DNA of 64,000 bases from JAKOVR01 sp031415655. Lineage in GTDB: Bacteria; Actinomycetota; Acidimicrobiia; Acidimicrobiales; Acidimicrobilacustridaceae. How positions within the stretch are numbered: position 1 is the first letter of the stretch; each line of letters opens with the position of its first letter. The translations under genes were made by a program, and so were the position numbers. Below, in pieces: positions 8,404-17,417 of the stretch. The notes under the pieces were generated by a model. That model searched no databases. It was not told the DNA's origin and was given only the letters and a program-made list of their open reading frames with translations. The stretch lies in assembly GCA_031415655.1 (NCBI GenBank), contig JANOSD010000084.1, forward strand, positions 51,776 to 115,775. The letters run 5' to 3'.

Positions 8404-9689
8404 GAAGGGGATGTCCACGCGTGACGACCATAGGGAACGGGAGATTCCCGTGATGGAAAGAGTTCTCCGGTTGCGCGCCACGCATCGAGTCGGTCGTCGG
8501 CAGGGCAACGGCCACGCCCAACCCATCGATCGGTGTAGGTCTCCACCACATCAACGATTGACGGGTCCACATCGAGCCGGTGGAGGGCCCGGCGGGCGAT
8601 GGCAAAGAGGTTGATGGCCGCAGGGCCGAGCACCGGATGGTGGAGCGCGTGTTTGGCCGCATCGGCCCAGAGTCGGTCGGCGCCGGATCGATCCAGGAGG
8701 ACGGCGGCCTCGGCACGGGCCTCTTGGTCGATCGTGAGCGAGCCGGCGACCGCCGCCGCAACCATCCAGAACGGGGTGGGAAGGGCGTCGATGGCCCGCA
8801 GCTCAAACCACCCTTTGGGACGCACTGGAGGGAAGAGGGTGGTGAGGTGGTAGGCGAAGTCGTGGGGTGTGGGCCAGGTGCCGTCGTTTCCCTCAACGAT
8901 CCATTGCCGGAAGGTGAGGGCCCGACCGACGAGACGACAGGTGCCGTCGGCGGGGGCGAGGAAGGCCACACGGGCGTCGAGAGCATAGGAGATATAGGCC
9001 TCGACGGGATCGGGTCCAAGGGGGACCGGGCGACTGCGGGTGGGGTCCAATGCCCACCAGTTGCGCAGACGGGACGAAAGCCAACCGGACGGCGTTCCCC
9101 CCATGAGTGGAGAGTTGGCGAAGGCCGCGGCGAGGACAGGAGCGATGCGATTCAGGGTTTGCCAACGGCTGTTGCGTTCGTCCGGGGCACCCAAACCGAG
9201 ATTGATCTGCACCGACGCGGTGTTGTGCATCATCGTGCGTCCGGCGGGACCCATCTGGTCGAAGTACTGCTCCATGGCCGTATACCGAGCATGTTCGAGT
9301 ACCCGTTCCGGCGCTCGAACGGGGTCGGCACCCAACGCGAACAGTCCTATCTGGTGGCGCTCGCACCACCGATCGAGTTCGAACAGTTCATTGGCGGTGA
9401 GACGGCAAGCTTCAGAGAGGGTCGCGGTGGGCGCGCTTGATAGCTCGATCTGACCGCCCGGTTCGAGCGTAAGTCGACTGCCGGAGACGAACGGCGACAG
9501 CGCCTCGATTGGCGACGCGGCCGTGGCGGCATCGAGGCGCTCCAAGTGCGGACCCGCAGTGAGCCATTCCAACTCGATCCCAAAACCGGTGCGCTGCGGG
9601 TCGTCGTCGGCGAGGGCGTCACCGAACACGACATCCCGGCAGTGGCGGGCGCAGTCGGCGGCAGTGAGCGAGGGAGTGGAAGCAGTCAT
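8400..9689 (-). CDS. egtA: EgtA, glutamate-cysteine ligase
   Basis: EgtA makes gamma-glutamylcysteine, the sulfur donor used by EgtB in this pathway. The 429-residue protein belongs to the GCS2-like ATP-dependent carboxylate-amine ligase family: GFGIELEWLT near the N-terminus, LEPGGQIELSS, ARYTAMEQYFDQMGPAGRTMMHNTASVQINLG in the middle, and LGPDPVEAYISYALDARV. The start at 9689 matches the family N-terminus; an open frame continues to 10238 but crosses the clpB control region. It is the first gene of egtA-egtB-egtC and is divergent from clpB. Confidence 0.93.
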   Translation of the reverse strand: MTASTPSLTAADCARHCRDVVFGDALADDDPQRTGFGIELEWLTAGPHLERLDAATAASPIEALSPFVSGSRLTLEPGGQIELSSAPTATLSEACRLTANELFELDRWCERHQIGLFALGADPVRAPERVLEHARYTAMEQYFDQMGPAGRTMMHNTASVQINLGLGAPDERNSRWQTLNRIAPVLAAAFANSPLMGGTPSGWLSSRLRNWWALDPTRSRPVPLGPDPVEAYISYALDARVAFLAPADGTCRLVGRALTFRQWIVEGNDGTWPTPHDFAYHLTTLFPPVRPKGWFELRAIDALPTPFWMVAAAVAGSLTIDQEARAEAAVLLDRSGADRLWADAAKHALHHPVLGPAAINLFAIARRALHRLDVDPSIVDVVETYTDRWVGRGRCPADDRLDAWRATGELFPSRESPVPYGRHAWTSPS

Positions 9690-10023
9690 GAGGCCGGGGG
9701 CGGCGCCGGATCGCCGCGTCGCCACACAGTAACGGAAAGCGAAGAGTTTTCGTTCCTGCACCGTCCGGTAGATGACGCGATCCAGGGTTGTTTTCCCTTC
9801 GTTCACGTAGCGCCTATCGGGTCGCCGGCCGTATCCCCTGTCGGGTCGAGCCAGCAGCCATGGGTTGCGTATCGAGTGCGAACCATTCCATCGGTTCGAT
9901 CCGATCGGTCGGCACAAATCACGAAAGGTTAAACTTGCGTGTAGGGGACTCAAGTTTTCTGCGTATACTGCGCTCGATAGCCGCTGTCGGTACCGTCCGG
10001 CGAACGTTTTGGGAGGATTCCCT
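9690..10023. other. Divergent intergenic region egtA / clpB
   Basis: This 334-bp gap holds the clpB operator and promoter in its right third (9934-9969) and the clpB ribosome site GGGAGG at 10011-10016. The left half must contain the egtA promoter. TACTGT on the minus strand (9731-9726) is a possible -10 box, but I find no convincing -35 with it. Confidence 0.6.
9934..9969 (+). promoter_or_regulatory. HAIR operator and -10 box of clpB
   Basis: CTTGCGT-N7-ACTCAAG at 9934-9954 matches the HAIR consensus CTTGAGT-N7-ACTCAAG at 13 of 14 defined bases. It is followed by a good -10 box, TATACT, at 9964-9969. The operator covers the -35 position, which fits repression by HspR. hspR itself is 7.3 kb upstream. 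Confidence 0.88.
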
Positions 10024-12504
10024 ATGGCCCTCGACCCCAACCACTGGACCCTGAAGACACAAGAGGCGTTCAACGGCGCCGTCGATTTGGCCAAGTCGTC
10101 CAGCAACCCCGAAGTCACTCCCGACCATCTGCTGTCGGCGTTGCTGGGGCAGGAGGAGGGCGTGGTGCTCCCCATCTTGCAGAAGGTGGGCACGTCTCCC
10201 GTCTCCTTGCGAAACCAGGTGGCCGACGCCCTCGCCAAACTTCCCCACGCCTATGGCGGCGAGAGCCGGCTCGGAAAGGACCTCGTCGCGCTCTTCGATG
10301 ACGCCGACACCTTTCGCAGTGACCTTGGTGACGAGTACCTCTCCACCGAGCACTTGCTGTTGGCGCTTGCCGACAAGGTAGGCGTCGAGCGCGAACAGCT
10401 CTTCCAAGCCCTGCGCGAGGTGCGTGGCAGTCACCGCGTGACCAGCCAGAACCCCGAGGCGCAATACCAGTCGCTCGAGAAGTACGGGCGTGATCTCACC
10501 GAGGCGGCTCGAAAGGGAAAGATCGATCCCGTCATTGGGCGCGACGAAGAGATCCGCCGGGTGATCCAAGTGTTGAGCCGCCGCACCAAGAACAACCCGG
10601 TGCTCATTGGCGAGCCCGGCGTGGGAAAGACCGCAATCGTGGAAGGCTTGGCTCGTCGCATCGTCGAGGGTGATGTGCCCGAAGGGTTGAAGAACAAGCG
10701 ACTCATTTCGCTCGACCTCGCGTCGATGGTGGCCGGTGCGAAGTACCGGGGCGAGTTCGAGGAGCGGCTCAAGGCGGTGCTCAAAGAGATCACGTCGAGC
10801 GAGGGAGAAGTGATCACCTTCATCGACGAGATGCACACGATCGTGGGCGCCGGCGCGGGCGAAGGGGCGATGGATGCCGGCAACATGATCAAGCCGATGT
10901 TGGCTCGCGGCGAACTCCGCCTCGTAGGAGCGACCACGCTCGACGAGTACCGCAAATACGTCGAAAAGGACCCCGCCCTCGAGCGGCGCTTCCAGCCGGT
11001 GTACGTCGGCGAACCCTCGGTCGAGGACTCGGTCGCCATTCTCCGCGGCCTCAAAGAGCGCTACGAAGTTCACCATGGTGTTCGCATCCAAGACGCCGCC
11101 CTCGTGGCCGCGGCCGTGCTCTCCGACCGCTACCTCACTGGCCGATTTCTGCCCGACAAAGCAATCGATCTCGTCGATGAGGCGGCGTCGAAGTTGCGGA
11201 TCGAGATCGATTCGATGCCCACGGAGATCGACGTAGTCGAACGCCGAATCCGGATGATCGAGATCGAGCGGGTAGCGCTCGGCAAAGAGACCGACACGGC
11301 GTCGAAGGAACGCTTGGCGGCGCTCGACGAAGAATTGGCGAATCTGTCGGAGCAAAGCGCCGGCATGAAAGCCCACTGGCAAGCGGAGAAAGACGCCATC
11401 GCTCACATCCGGGCCTTCAAAGAGGAGATGGAGCACAAACGGCTCGAACTTGAGCGCGAGCCCGACCTCGAAAAGGCAGCGGCGATCCGGTACGGGGAGC
11501 TGCCGGAGCTTGATCGGCGCGTGGAAGAGGCCACCAAACACCTCGCGGAGCTCCAGGCGGAACAAAAGATGCTGAAGGAGGAAGTCGACGAGGAAGACAT
11601 CGCCGAAGTCGTGAGCAAGTGGACCGGGGTGCCCGTGTCCCGTCTCGTCGAGGGCGAGATGTCGAAGTTGTTGCGTCTCGAAACAGTGCTCCATCAGCGG
11701 GTGATCGGTCAGGACGACGCCGTCGTCGCCGTCGCCAACGCGATCCGTCGGTCCCGTGCCGGGCTGTCGGACCCCCACCGGCCGATTGGCACGTTCTTGT
11801 TCATCGGGCCCACCGGCGTCGGCAAGACCGAATTGGCCCGGGCCTTGGCGGAGTACCTCTTCGACGACGAGCGCGCCATGGTTCGCATCGACATGAGCGA
11901 GTACATGGAGAAACACGCCGTCGCTCGGCTGATCGGCGCACCACCCGGCTACGTCGGGTACGAGGAAGGTGGCCAACTCACCGAAGCGGTGCGGCGGCGC
12001 CCGTACTCCGTGGTGCTGCTCGACGAGGTCGAGAAGGCTCACCCTGATGTGTTCAACGTGTTGCTCCAACTCATGGACGACGGCCGACTCACCGACAGCC
12101 AAGGACGAACAGTCGACTTCGCCAACGTCGTGCTGATCATGACCTCCAACTTGCCTGGCGACCCGCAGTCATTCTTCAAGCCAGAGTTCATCAACCGCAT
12201 CGACGACATCGTGCGCTTCAAAGAACTCACCCCCGCCGATCTTGGCCACATCGTGAAGATCCAACTGGGATTCCTGCAACAGCGGGTGGCGGCTCGTCGC
12301 CTTTCCCTCCTCGTGAGCCCGGAGGCGGCTGAGCACCTCGCACGGGAAGGTTTCGACCCCGCGTTCGGCGCCCGTCCCCTGAAGCGGGTGATCCAGCGTG
12401 AAGTGGGTGACCGCCTGGCGTCGGCCATCCTCGAAGGACGGTTCACCGAAGGTGACACGATCAGCGTGGGGGTGGATCCCGACGGGGTGATCACCATCGG
12501 GTGA
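10024..12504 (+). CDS. clpB: ClpB protein disaggregase
   Basis: ClpB is a hexameric AAA+ machine that pulls proteins out of aggregates together with DnaK/DnaJ/GrpE. The 826-residue protein has the N-domain repeats (1-150), AAA1 with GEPGVGKT at ~197-204 and FIDEMH, the coiled-coil middle domain (~390-510, present, so ClpB rather than ClpA/C), and AAA2 with GPTGVGKT at ~596-603 and LLDEVEKAHPDVFN. The segment after TSNL is short (LPGDPQSFFKPEFINRID), about 20 residues less than in E. coli. The ATG at 10024 has GGGAGG seven bases upstream. The HAIR site ties it to HspR. Confidence 0.96.
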   Translation: MALDPNHWTLKTQEAFNGAVDLAKSSSNPEVTPDHLLSALLGQEEGVVLPILQKVGTSPVSLRNQVADALAKLPHAYGGESRLGKDLVALFDDADTFRSDLGDEYLSTEHLLLALADKVGVEREQLFQALREVRGSHRVTSQNPEAQYQSLEKYGRDLTEAARKGKIDPVIGRDEEIRRVIQVLSRRTKNNPVLIGEPGVGKTAIVEGLARRIVEGDVPEGLKNKRLISLDLASMVAGAKYRGEFEERLKAVLKEITSSEGEVITFIDEMHTIVGAGAGEGAMDAGNMIKPMLARGELRLVGATTLDEYRKYVEKDPALERRFQPVYVGEPSVEDSVAILRGLKERYEVHHGVRIQDAALVAAAVLSDRYLTGRFLPDKAIDLVDEAASKLRIEIDSMPTEIDVVERRIRMIEIERVALGKETDTASKERLAALDEELANLSEQSAGMKAHWQAEKDAIAHIRAFKEEMEHKRLELEREPDLEKAAAIRYGELPELDRRVEEATKHLAELQAEQKMLKEEVDEEDIAEVVSKWTGVPVSRLVEGEMSKLLRLETVLHQRVIGQDDAVVAVANAIRRSRAGLSDPHRPIGTFLFIGPTGVGKTELARALAEYLFDDERAMVRIDMSEYMEKHAVARLIGAPPGYVGYEEGGQLTEAVRRRPYSVVLLDEVEKAHPDVFNVLLQLMDDGRLTDSQGRTVDFANVVLIMTSNLPGDPQSFFKPEFINRIDDIVRFKELTPADLGHIVKIQLGFLQQRVAARRLSLLVSPEAAEHLAREGFDPAFGARPLKRVIQREVGDRLASAILEGRFTEGDTISVGVDPDGVITIG

Positions 12505-12552
12505 CTCGGCCTCACCGGCTTTGGTCCTGCGGGGGTCGGTAGCAATCCAACC

Positions 12553-12593
12553 ATGTTGCAACCAAACCCCGACAACGGGGTTGGTTGCAACAT
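12553..12593. terminator. Long hairpin between convergent genes, possible terminator
   Basis: ATGTTGCAACCAAACCCCG pairs with its near-complement ending at 12593; arms of ~18 bases with a single bulged A and a 4-base loop. It lies 50 bases after clpB, and the next gene converges on it. There is no T-run, so termination in either direction is inferred from position and stem strength. Confidence 0.6.
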
Positions 12594-12607
12594 CGTTGCC
12601 GCCATCG

Positions 12608-12791
12608 CCGCTCGGGCCGGATTTTCCGCTCCAGTGGCTCCTCGATTGTTCGTTCCTCACAATCCGCTCGCCACGGCCGCTCGGGCCAGGGCAATCCGCT
12701 CGCCACGGCCGCTCGGGCCGGAATCTCCCGCTTCAGTGGCTCCTCGATTGTTCGTTCCTCACAATCCGCTCGCCACGGCCGCTCGGGCCGG
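12608..12791. repeat. Direct repeat of ~80 bp in two copies, with a 28-bp core in three
   Basis: A block beginning CCGCTCGGGCCGG and including TGGCTCCTCGATTGTTCGTT occurs at ~12608-12688 and again at ~12709-12791 (offset 101-102 bases). The core CAATCCGCTCGCCACGGCCG is present three times (from about 12659, 12692 and 12762). It fills the gap between the hairpin and the stop of the next gene. No convincing gene is encoded. Confidence 0.9.
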
Positions 12792-15143
12792 TCACAGGTA
12801 TTCGTGGCGGCGAAGCCAGACGAGGCTGGCCCAACCCCATGCCGGTGGCAGGTATGCCGTCACGAGTCGGTAGGTGAGCACGGTCGCCGACGCCGTCGTT
12901 TGTTCCACGCCCGCAGCGGTGAGCCCGGCCACCAATGTCGCTTCGATCACGCCGAGCCCACCCGGAACGGGAGCGAGCCCGCCGGCAAGCGCCGCCAACG
13001 TGCTGATGGCCAGCAACAACACGATCGGTTCGTAGACACCGAAGGCGGCCAAGGTGCACCACAGCGCAGTGGCGTAGAGCACCTGCACGAGGGCCGCTCC
13101 CCCGACAAGTCGGAAGAGTCGGCGGGGACTGTGAACGAGCGAGCGTAGGTTGTCGAAAACGGTGTGGGCGGAAGGTCGGAGCCGGTCCAGGACACGAGTG
13201 CGGAATCGCGGAATAGCGACCGTCAGTGCCACGGCGATGAACACACTGATGGCGACCGGCAACACCCAACCCGGCAACGATCCCGAAGCCCGCCCAAGAT
13301 CAATATCCGGGGAGTAGGCCCAGAACCCGGCCACCAGGGTGACCGCCTGAACCACGAAGCCAGCAAGGCTCATCAGGATGCCGGCACTCAATGCAAGGGT
13401 GGCGTTGAGACCTCGGCGCTGTGCGAACCGGATGTTGGTGGCCGTGAGAGCGACGGTGCCACCAACCAGCCCGGTGAAAAGGTTGGCGATCTGGAGGAGA
13501 ATCACCGGGCGGAAGGGAAGCGGTGCCGAGACGGCGCCGGTGTAACTCACGCCGGCGGCGATCGAGGTGGATGCCCCGATCAACAGGGCCAGCAGAATCC
13601 ATGCCCAGTTGGCCTCGGCCAGGGCGGGACCGAGACCGTCAACGCTGCCGATCTGCGACAGGATGAGGTTGATCCCGAAGGCCGAGGCCACCAACATCAC
13701 CACGTCGCCCACGCTGAAGCGGTGCATCTGGGCCAGCTCAGGAGCGGAGACTCCGCCGGCCTCGGACGCCGCGAGTCGGAGCGGTTTGAACACCTCGGCC
13801 TTGCCCAGTGTTCGCCGGAGGTCGGGTGGCATGGCGGACGGTTGAAGCAGGGGAAGCACGGCGACGAGGCGGTCGGACCCCAAGGCTTGGAGCGCGGAAG
13901 CGGTACTTCGCGTCGGTCCGATCAGGATCGACAACAAGACCAGCAACTGCGCGTTGTCGAGGTCGGAGGGATTCGGAGCGGACCCGAGTACGGCGGACCC
14001 AAGGTCGTTGAAGGTGGACGTGCCGTCGGCGGCGATGGTCACAGAGTGGAGTTGGACCGCCCCATGCGACAGTCCGGCACGATGAAGGCAGGCCAGGTTG
14101 TGCCAAATACCGGCGAGCATCGCATCCGTCACCTCGTCCGGCGGGAGGTCGGCCAACGACCGGCCGGGCGTCGACAGATGTATCACCATTGCGTCGTCCG
14201 CCAACGGCGCTTGTCCTGCGGCGACGATGTGGGGGACGCCCACACCGGCCCGTTCCGCCATGAGGGTGGTGAAGGCAACATGTTCGGCCTGTTGCACCCG
14301 CGAGGCAGTGAGCACCGTCGGCGCATTCCGATACCAAAGCACCCGCCAAAAACGGGAGAGGAACTGAGCATCGGCAGCATCTCGTCCGTACACCGACACC
14401 GTGAGTTGCTGACCGGCAGGGTCCGTGCCCACCAACCTTGTGATACCCCAGAGTTGGTGGTGGTCGTACGTGAGGTTGTTGATGGTGATTCCCAGCGCGG
14501 CGGCGTCGCGACCCACGGTTTGCGAGGTGTGAAGGGAGCGAGGAGAACCGAGCACGAGGTGGAGCGCAGCGGCAGCGCCCCACGCCGTGAGCACGGCGAT
14601 CCCGATCGCACCGATCGAAAGCACGCCGCCGAGGTAGGCCGCGGCGACCAACAAGGTGGCGAGGACCGACACGTTCCTACGGGCGAGGTGACCTCCATAG
14701 GGCCGAGCGGCGGAAATCGCCGCCAGGATTGCCGAGAGGAGTGCGGTAGCACCGACCGATGCTGTTCCGGCCGATGCGGTGACACCATCGGGTCCGACCC
14801 CTAGCCGGGTCGCCACGCCTCCGATCAGCGCCGCGATGGCGGATCCCGCCGCAACGTCTCGGAAAAAGCGACCCGTCTTGCTCCGGATGGCGAGCCACGC
14901 CACCAGGCCGAGGGCGGCGATGCCGAGCATCGTAAGGACGCCGCGGGCAAAGCCCGACTGCGGTCCCACCGCAAAGGGCGAGGGCCATCTCGTGTCGTCA
15001 GGTTGAAGGGTGACCACAATCGTGGCGATACCCATCGTGGCGAGCAGGAGCCGAACGGCGTCGCTCGGACGCCGCCGGGTGGTGGCGTGCCATGGCACCA
15101 CGTGTTCGGCCACAGCGGCAGAGAGCGCGTGCGGGTCTGGCAT
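12792..15143 (-). CDS. Membrane protein: kinase-like domain fused to flippase-like (LPG synthase TM) domain
   Basis: The 783-residue protein has three parts. First, ~30-200 is an N-terminal set of about six membrane helices. Second, ~215-440 is a protein-kinase-like soluble region (HGAVQLHSVTI followed by FNDLGSAVLG, aligned with HGDxxxxN and D-F-G). Third, ~470-780 is a block of eight or so helices ending with GGLAPVPGGLGVIEATLVAGL, the signature of the lysylphosphatidylglycerol-synthase/UPF0104 flippase domain. The expected catalytic Asp of the kinase loop is Ala, so this looks like a pseudokinase. No aminoacyl-transfer domain is present. Likely role: lipid or glycolipid translocation with a ligand-sensing module (inference). 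Confidence 0.75.
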   Translation of the reverse strand: MPDPHALSAAVAEHVVPWHATTRRRPSDAVRLLLATMGIATIVVTLQPDDTRWPSPFAVGPQSGFARGVLTMLGIAALGLVAWLAIRSKTGRFFRDVAAGSAIAALIGGVATRLGVGPDGVTASAGTASVGATALLSAILAAISAARPYGGHLARRNVSVLATLLVAAAYLGGVLSIGAIGIAVLTAWGAAAALHLVLGSPRSLHTSQTVGRDAAALGITINNLTYDHHQLWGITRLVGTDPAGQQLTVSVYGRDAADAQFLSRFWRVLWYRNAPTVLTASRVQQAEHVAFTTLMAERAGVGVPHIVAAGQAPLADDAMVIHLSTPGRSLADLPPDEVTDAMLAGIWHNLACLHRAGLSHGAVQLHSVTIAADGTSTFNDLGSAVLGSAPNPSDLDNAQLLVLLSILIGPTRSTASALQALGSDRLVAVLPLLQPSAMPPDLRRTLGKAEVFKPLRLAASEAGGVSAPELAQMHRFSVGDVVMLVASAFGINLILSQIGSVDGLGPALAEANWAWILLALLIGASTSIAAGVSYTGAVSAPLPFRPVILLQIANLFTGLVGGTVALTATNIRFAQRRGLNATLALSAGILMSLAGFVVQAVTLVAGFWAYSPDIDLGRASGSLPGWVLPVAISVFIAVALTVAIPRFRTRVLDRLRPSAHTVFDNLRSLVHSPRRLFRLVGGAALVQVLYATALWCTLAAFGVYEPIVLLLAISTLAALAGGLAPVPGGLGVIEATLVAGLTAAGVEQTTASATVLTYRLVTAYLPPAWGWASLVWLRRHEYL

Positions 15144-15247
15144 CGGCCGAGCGTAGGTTGCCGTCTCGGTGGTTTTGCGGTGTGCCGTGAACCCCGTGGT
15201 GCTCGCCGACCGACGACGGTTCGGCCGGCGAGCGCGCGATCAGGCGA

Positions 15248-15784
15248 TCAGGAAGCGGGGAGTTCTTCTTCCTCGCCAGCGGTGACGCCGGTGTTGAGCA
15301 AGTCTCGAGCGCTCTCAAGCGCCTCGGCCGGCATCGAGCCGGAGATCAAGGTGGCGATGCCGGCAAAACGTTTGAGTTCTTCGCGGGCCTTCTCGGCGTT
15401 CACATGGCTTACCAGCAGGGCGAGGTAGGTCTTGCCCGGTTCGATCTGCTTGCGAAGATCCTTGATGAACGCGTCGCTGACGCCAACATCGACAAACTTG
15501 GCGGCGAGGGCGCTGGTGGCCGCCCCGATGACGAGACCGGCAATAGGGACGAAAAGCAGGGTGCCGAACAGCAGGCCCCAGAAGCCACCGGAGATCGCCG
15601 ACTGGCCGGGAGAGGGATCCATGGTCTCGATAACCCGAGCCTTCTTGCCTTCGCGCACCACAAAGACGGCGTCACGGAGAAGGAGGGTGCCCTCGGTGTT
15701 CAGGCGCTGGGCGGCGATGAAGGCTTCTTGCGCAGCGGCCATCGAATCGAAGCCAAGTACGATCAATTCTTGATTTTCTGACAT
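15248..15784 (-). CDS. DUF1269-family membrane protein
   Basis: A 178-residue protein with an N-terminal alpha/beta domain (ELIVLGFDSMAAAQEAFIAAQRL..VFVVREGKKARVIE). A Gly-rich hydrophobic hairpin follows (GGFWGLLFGTLLFVPIAGLVIGAATSALAAKF, ~66-97) and then a C-terminal domain (SDAFIKDLRKQIEPGKTYLALLV). This layout is that of DUF1269, whose function is unknown; a glycine-zipper-like membrane element is suspected. GGAGTTCCC precedes the ATG at 15784. It lies on its own between the flippase-like gene and a divergent membrane protein gene. Confidence 0.85.
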   Translation of the reverse strand: MSENQELIVLGFDSMAAAQEAFIAAQRLNTEGTLLLRDAVFVVREGKKARVIETMDPSPGQSAISGGFWGLLFGTLLFVPIAGLVIGAATSALAAKFVDVGVSDAFIKDLRKQIEPGKTYLALLVSHVNAEKAREELKRFAGIATLISGSMPAEALESARDLLNTGVTAGEEEELPAS

Positions 15785-15993
15785 GGGAACTCCGTGGTTT
15801 TTGGGGGCGTACGGTCGGCGACTCTACTCAGTCTCACGCCGACTCTGACCGTCGTCCCCTTCACGCGTCGGAGGAGCGTCGCACCCCGCCCGGCCGCAGC
15901 ACGGGCCCTCGGCTCGCCTGGTGCGACGCGTTCCTCTGGCGGGGAGTTAGGTTTTGCCACCTCGCAACAGCGGGAAGGGGAGCGCACCGGATC

Positions 15994-17352
15994 ATGGATG
16001 ACGACGTAGCGGGAACGGGCGCCAGTCCGGTAACCGAAGCATCAGGTACGAGCGCAATTGCGACGGACGAAGTGGCCGCGAAAGCAGCTCGGAGCAAACC
16101 TCCCCTGCGGCGGACTCGATCGATTGTCGCGTGTCTGCTCGGCTTTTTGTGTTGTGTCGGCGTGTTAGCGAGCGTCGTGGGAGTCGCCGCCCGAAACGTG
16201 CTCTTCGATACCGACCACTGGGTGGCAACGGTTGGTCCGCTGGCTTCCAACGAGGAGATCTTGGAACCTCTGGGCGACTACCTCACCGAGCAAGTGATGA
16301 GCGTCGCCGATCTCGAACGCCGGATGAGGGACAGGCTTCCCCCCTCCCTTGAGCCGATTGCCATCCCCCTCTCTGCCAGTGCTCGTACCTACGTGCGCGG
16401 GGTCGTACGCGACCTCCTGCACACCGAACGATTCCGTACGGTGTGGGTGGAAACAAACCGGGTAGCTCACTCCAAGGTGGTGCTGTTCCTCGACGGTGAG
16501 ACCAAAGTGGCGGTGGCCAATGACGGGAACGTCACGGTCAACCTCCTGCCGGTCATCAACTGGGTGCTGCAAGGGATCTCCACCCAGGCCAGTTCGCTGT
16601 TCGACAAAGACGTCACGTTCCCCGAAGTGACCTCTGGTGAGGTGCCGTCAACGGTGCGCGAGCGACTCAGCAAGATCCTTGGCCGGGAAGTCCCAGCTGA
16701 TTTCGGAGAGATCCCCATCTACGACAGCGAGAAGCTGGGAATGGTGCAGCGAGGGGTGGTCCTGTTCCGACAAGCTGTCACCCTCCTCCTGGTCGCCACC
16801 GTGCTTCTTGGGGCCGGCGCCGTGCTCCTCGCTCGGCGCACATCGCGAGCACTCGTTGCGTTGGGACTCGGGGTGGTGTTGGCCATCGCCGTGGGGCGGG
16901 CGGCCCTCGGTGTGGCGCAACGTGAGCTCCTCGACCTGATACTGAAACCCGACGTGCGTGGAGCATTGTCCGCCGTACTTCAGGCGGTTTTTGTTGGTTT
17001 CACGGAGCTCACGACGTGGTTCATCGTGGCTGGCCTCGCCCTGCTGGTGTTGGGCTTCTTGTTGAGCGAAGCGTCGGCAGTGCGCACGCTGCGCAGCAAG
17101 GCTTCCGCTGGAGCCCGGCCGGACAACCTGCTGCAGACAGTGGGTGCTCGCCGCGACGCCTTTGCGCTAGGCGGGGTAGTTGCGGCCCTCGTGGCGGTCG
17201 TGGTGATTGACGGCGTCACCTGGTCGGCGTTGATTGCCATTGCCGTGTCGCTCGCCATCTACGAGGCAGCCGTGGCCTGGGCCGCGTCGAACACTTCGCC
17301 GATCGAATCCGTTGACGATTCGGCATCCTCACCGTCGCTGCCGGCAGTCTGA
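15994..17352 (+). CDS. Integral membrane protein of unknown function
   Basis: This 452-residue protein has a cytoplasmic N-tail, one membrane helix at ~44-66, a ~190-residue extracytoplasmic domain (DTDHWVATVGPLASNEEILEPLGDYLTEQ..., LPVINWVLQGI), then about five closely spaced helices (~260-425) and a Ser-rich acidic tail. The signature DTDxWVxTVxPLAxxxxV is common in actinobacterial membrane proteins without assigned function. GGAAGGGGAG lies upstream of the ATG. It converges with the BrkB-like gene. Confidence 0.8.
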   Translation: MDDDVAGTGASPVTEASGTSAIATDEVAAKAARSKPPLRRTRSIVACLLGFLCCVGVLASVVGVAARNVLFDTDHWVATVGPLASNEEILEPLGDYLTEQVMSVADLERRMRDRLPPSLEPIAIPLSASARTYVRGVVRDLLHTERFRTVWVETNRVAHSKVVLFLDGETKVAVANDGNVTVNLLPVINWVLQGISTQASSLFDKDVTFPEVTSGEVPSTVRERLSKILGREVPADFGEIPIYDSEKLGMVQRGVVLFRQAVTLLLVATVLLGAGAVLLARRTSRALVALGLGVVLAIAVGRAALGVAQRELLDLILKPDVRGALSAVLQAVFVGFTELTTWFIVAGLALLVLGFLLSEASAVRTLRSKASAGARPDNLLQTVGARRDAFALGGVVAALVAVVVIDGVTWSALIAIAVSLAIYEAAVAWAASNTSPIESVDDSASSPSLPAV

Positions 17353-17417
17353 CGTCCCGCCCAACCCCGGATCCCTGGGGCCGCCAGGCTTAGGCCGGCG
17401 AACTTGGGATGGCGAAC

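Noticed and set aside
8404..8526. Longer EgtB N-terminus reaching 8526
   Set aside because: The extra sequence is antisense-like and lies inside egtA; the GTGA overlap at 8403 is a better start.
9919..12102. A 727-residue open frame antisense to clpB
   Set aside because: It is the mirror of clpB codon bias in GC-rich DNA; composition (His/Asp/Arg-rich) is not protein-like and it crosses the HAIR operator.
13164..14804. A 546-residue open frame opposite the flippase-like gene
   Set aside because: Gly/Arg/His-rich shadow of a strongly supported membrane protein gene; no start signal or motif.
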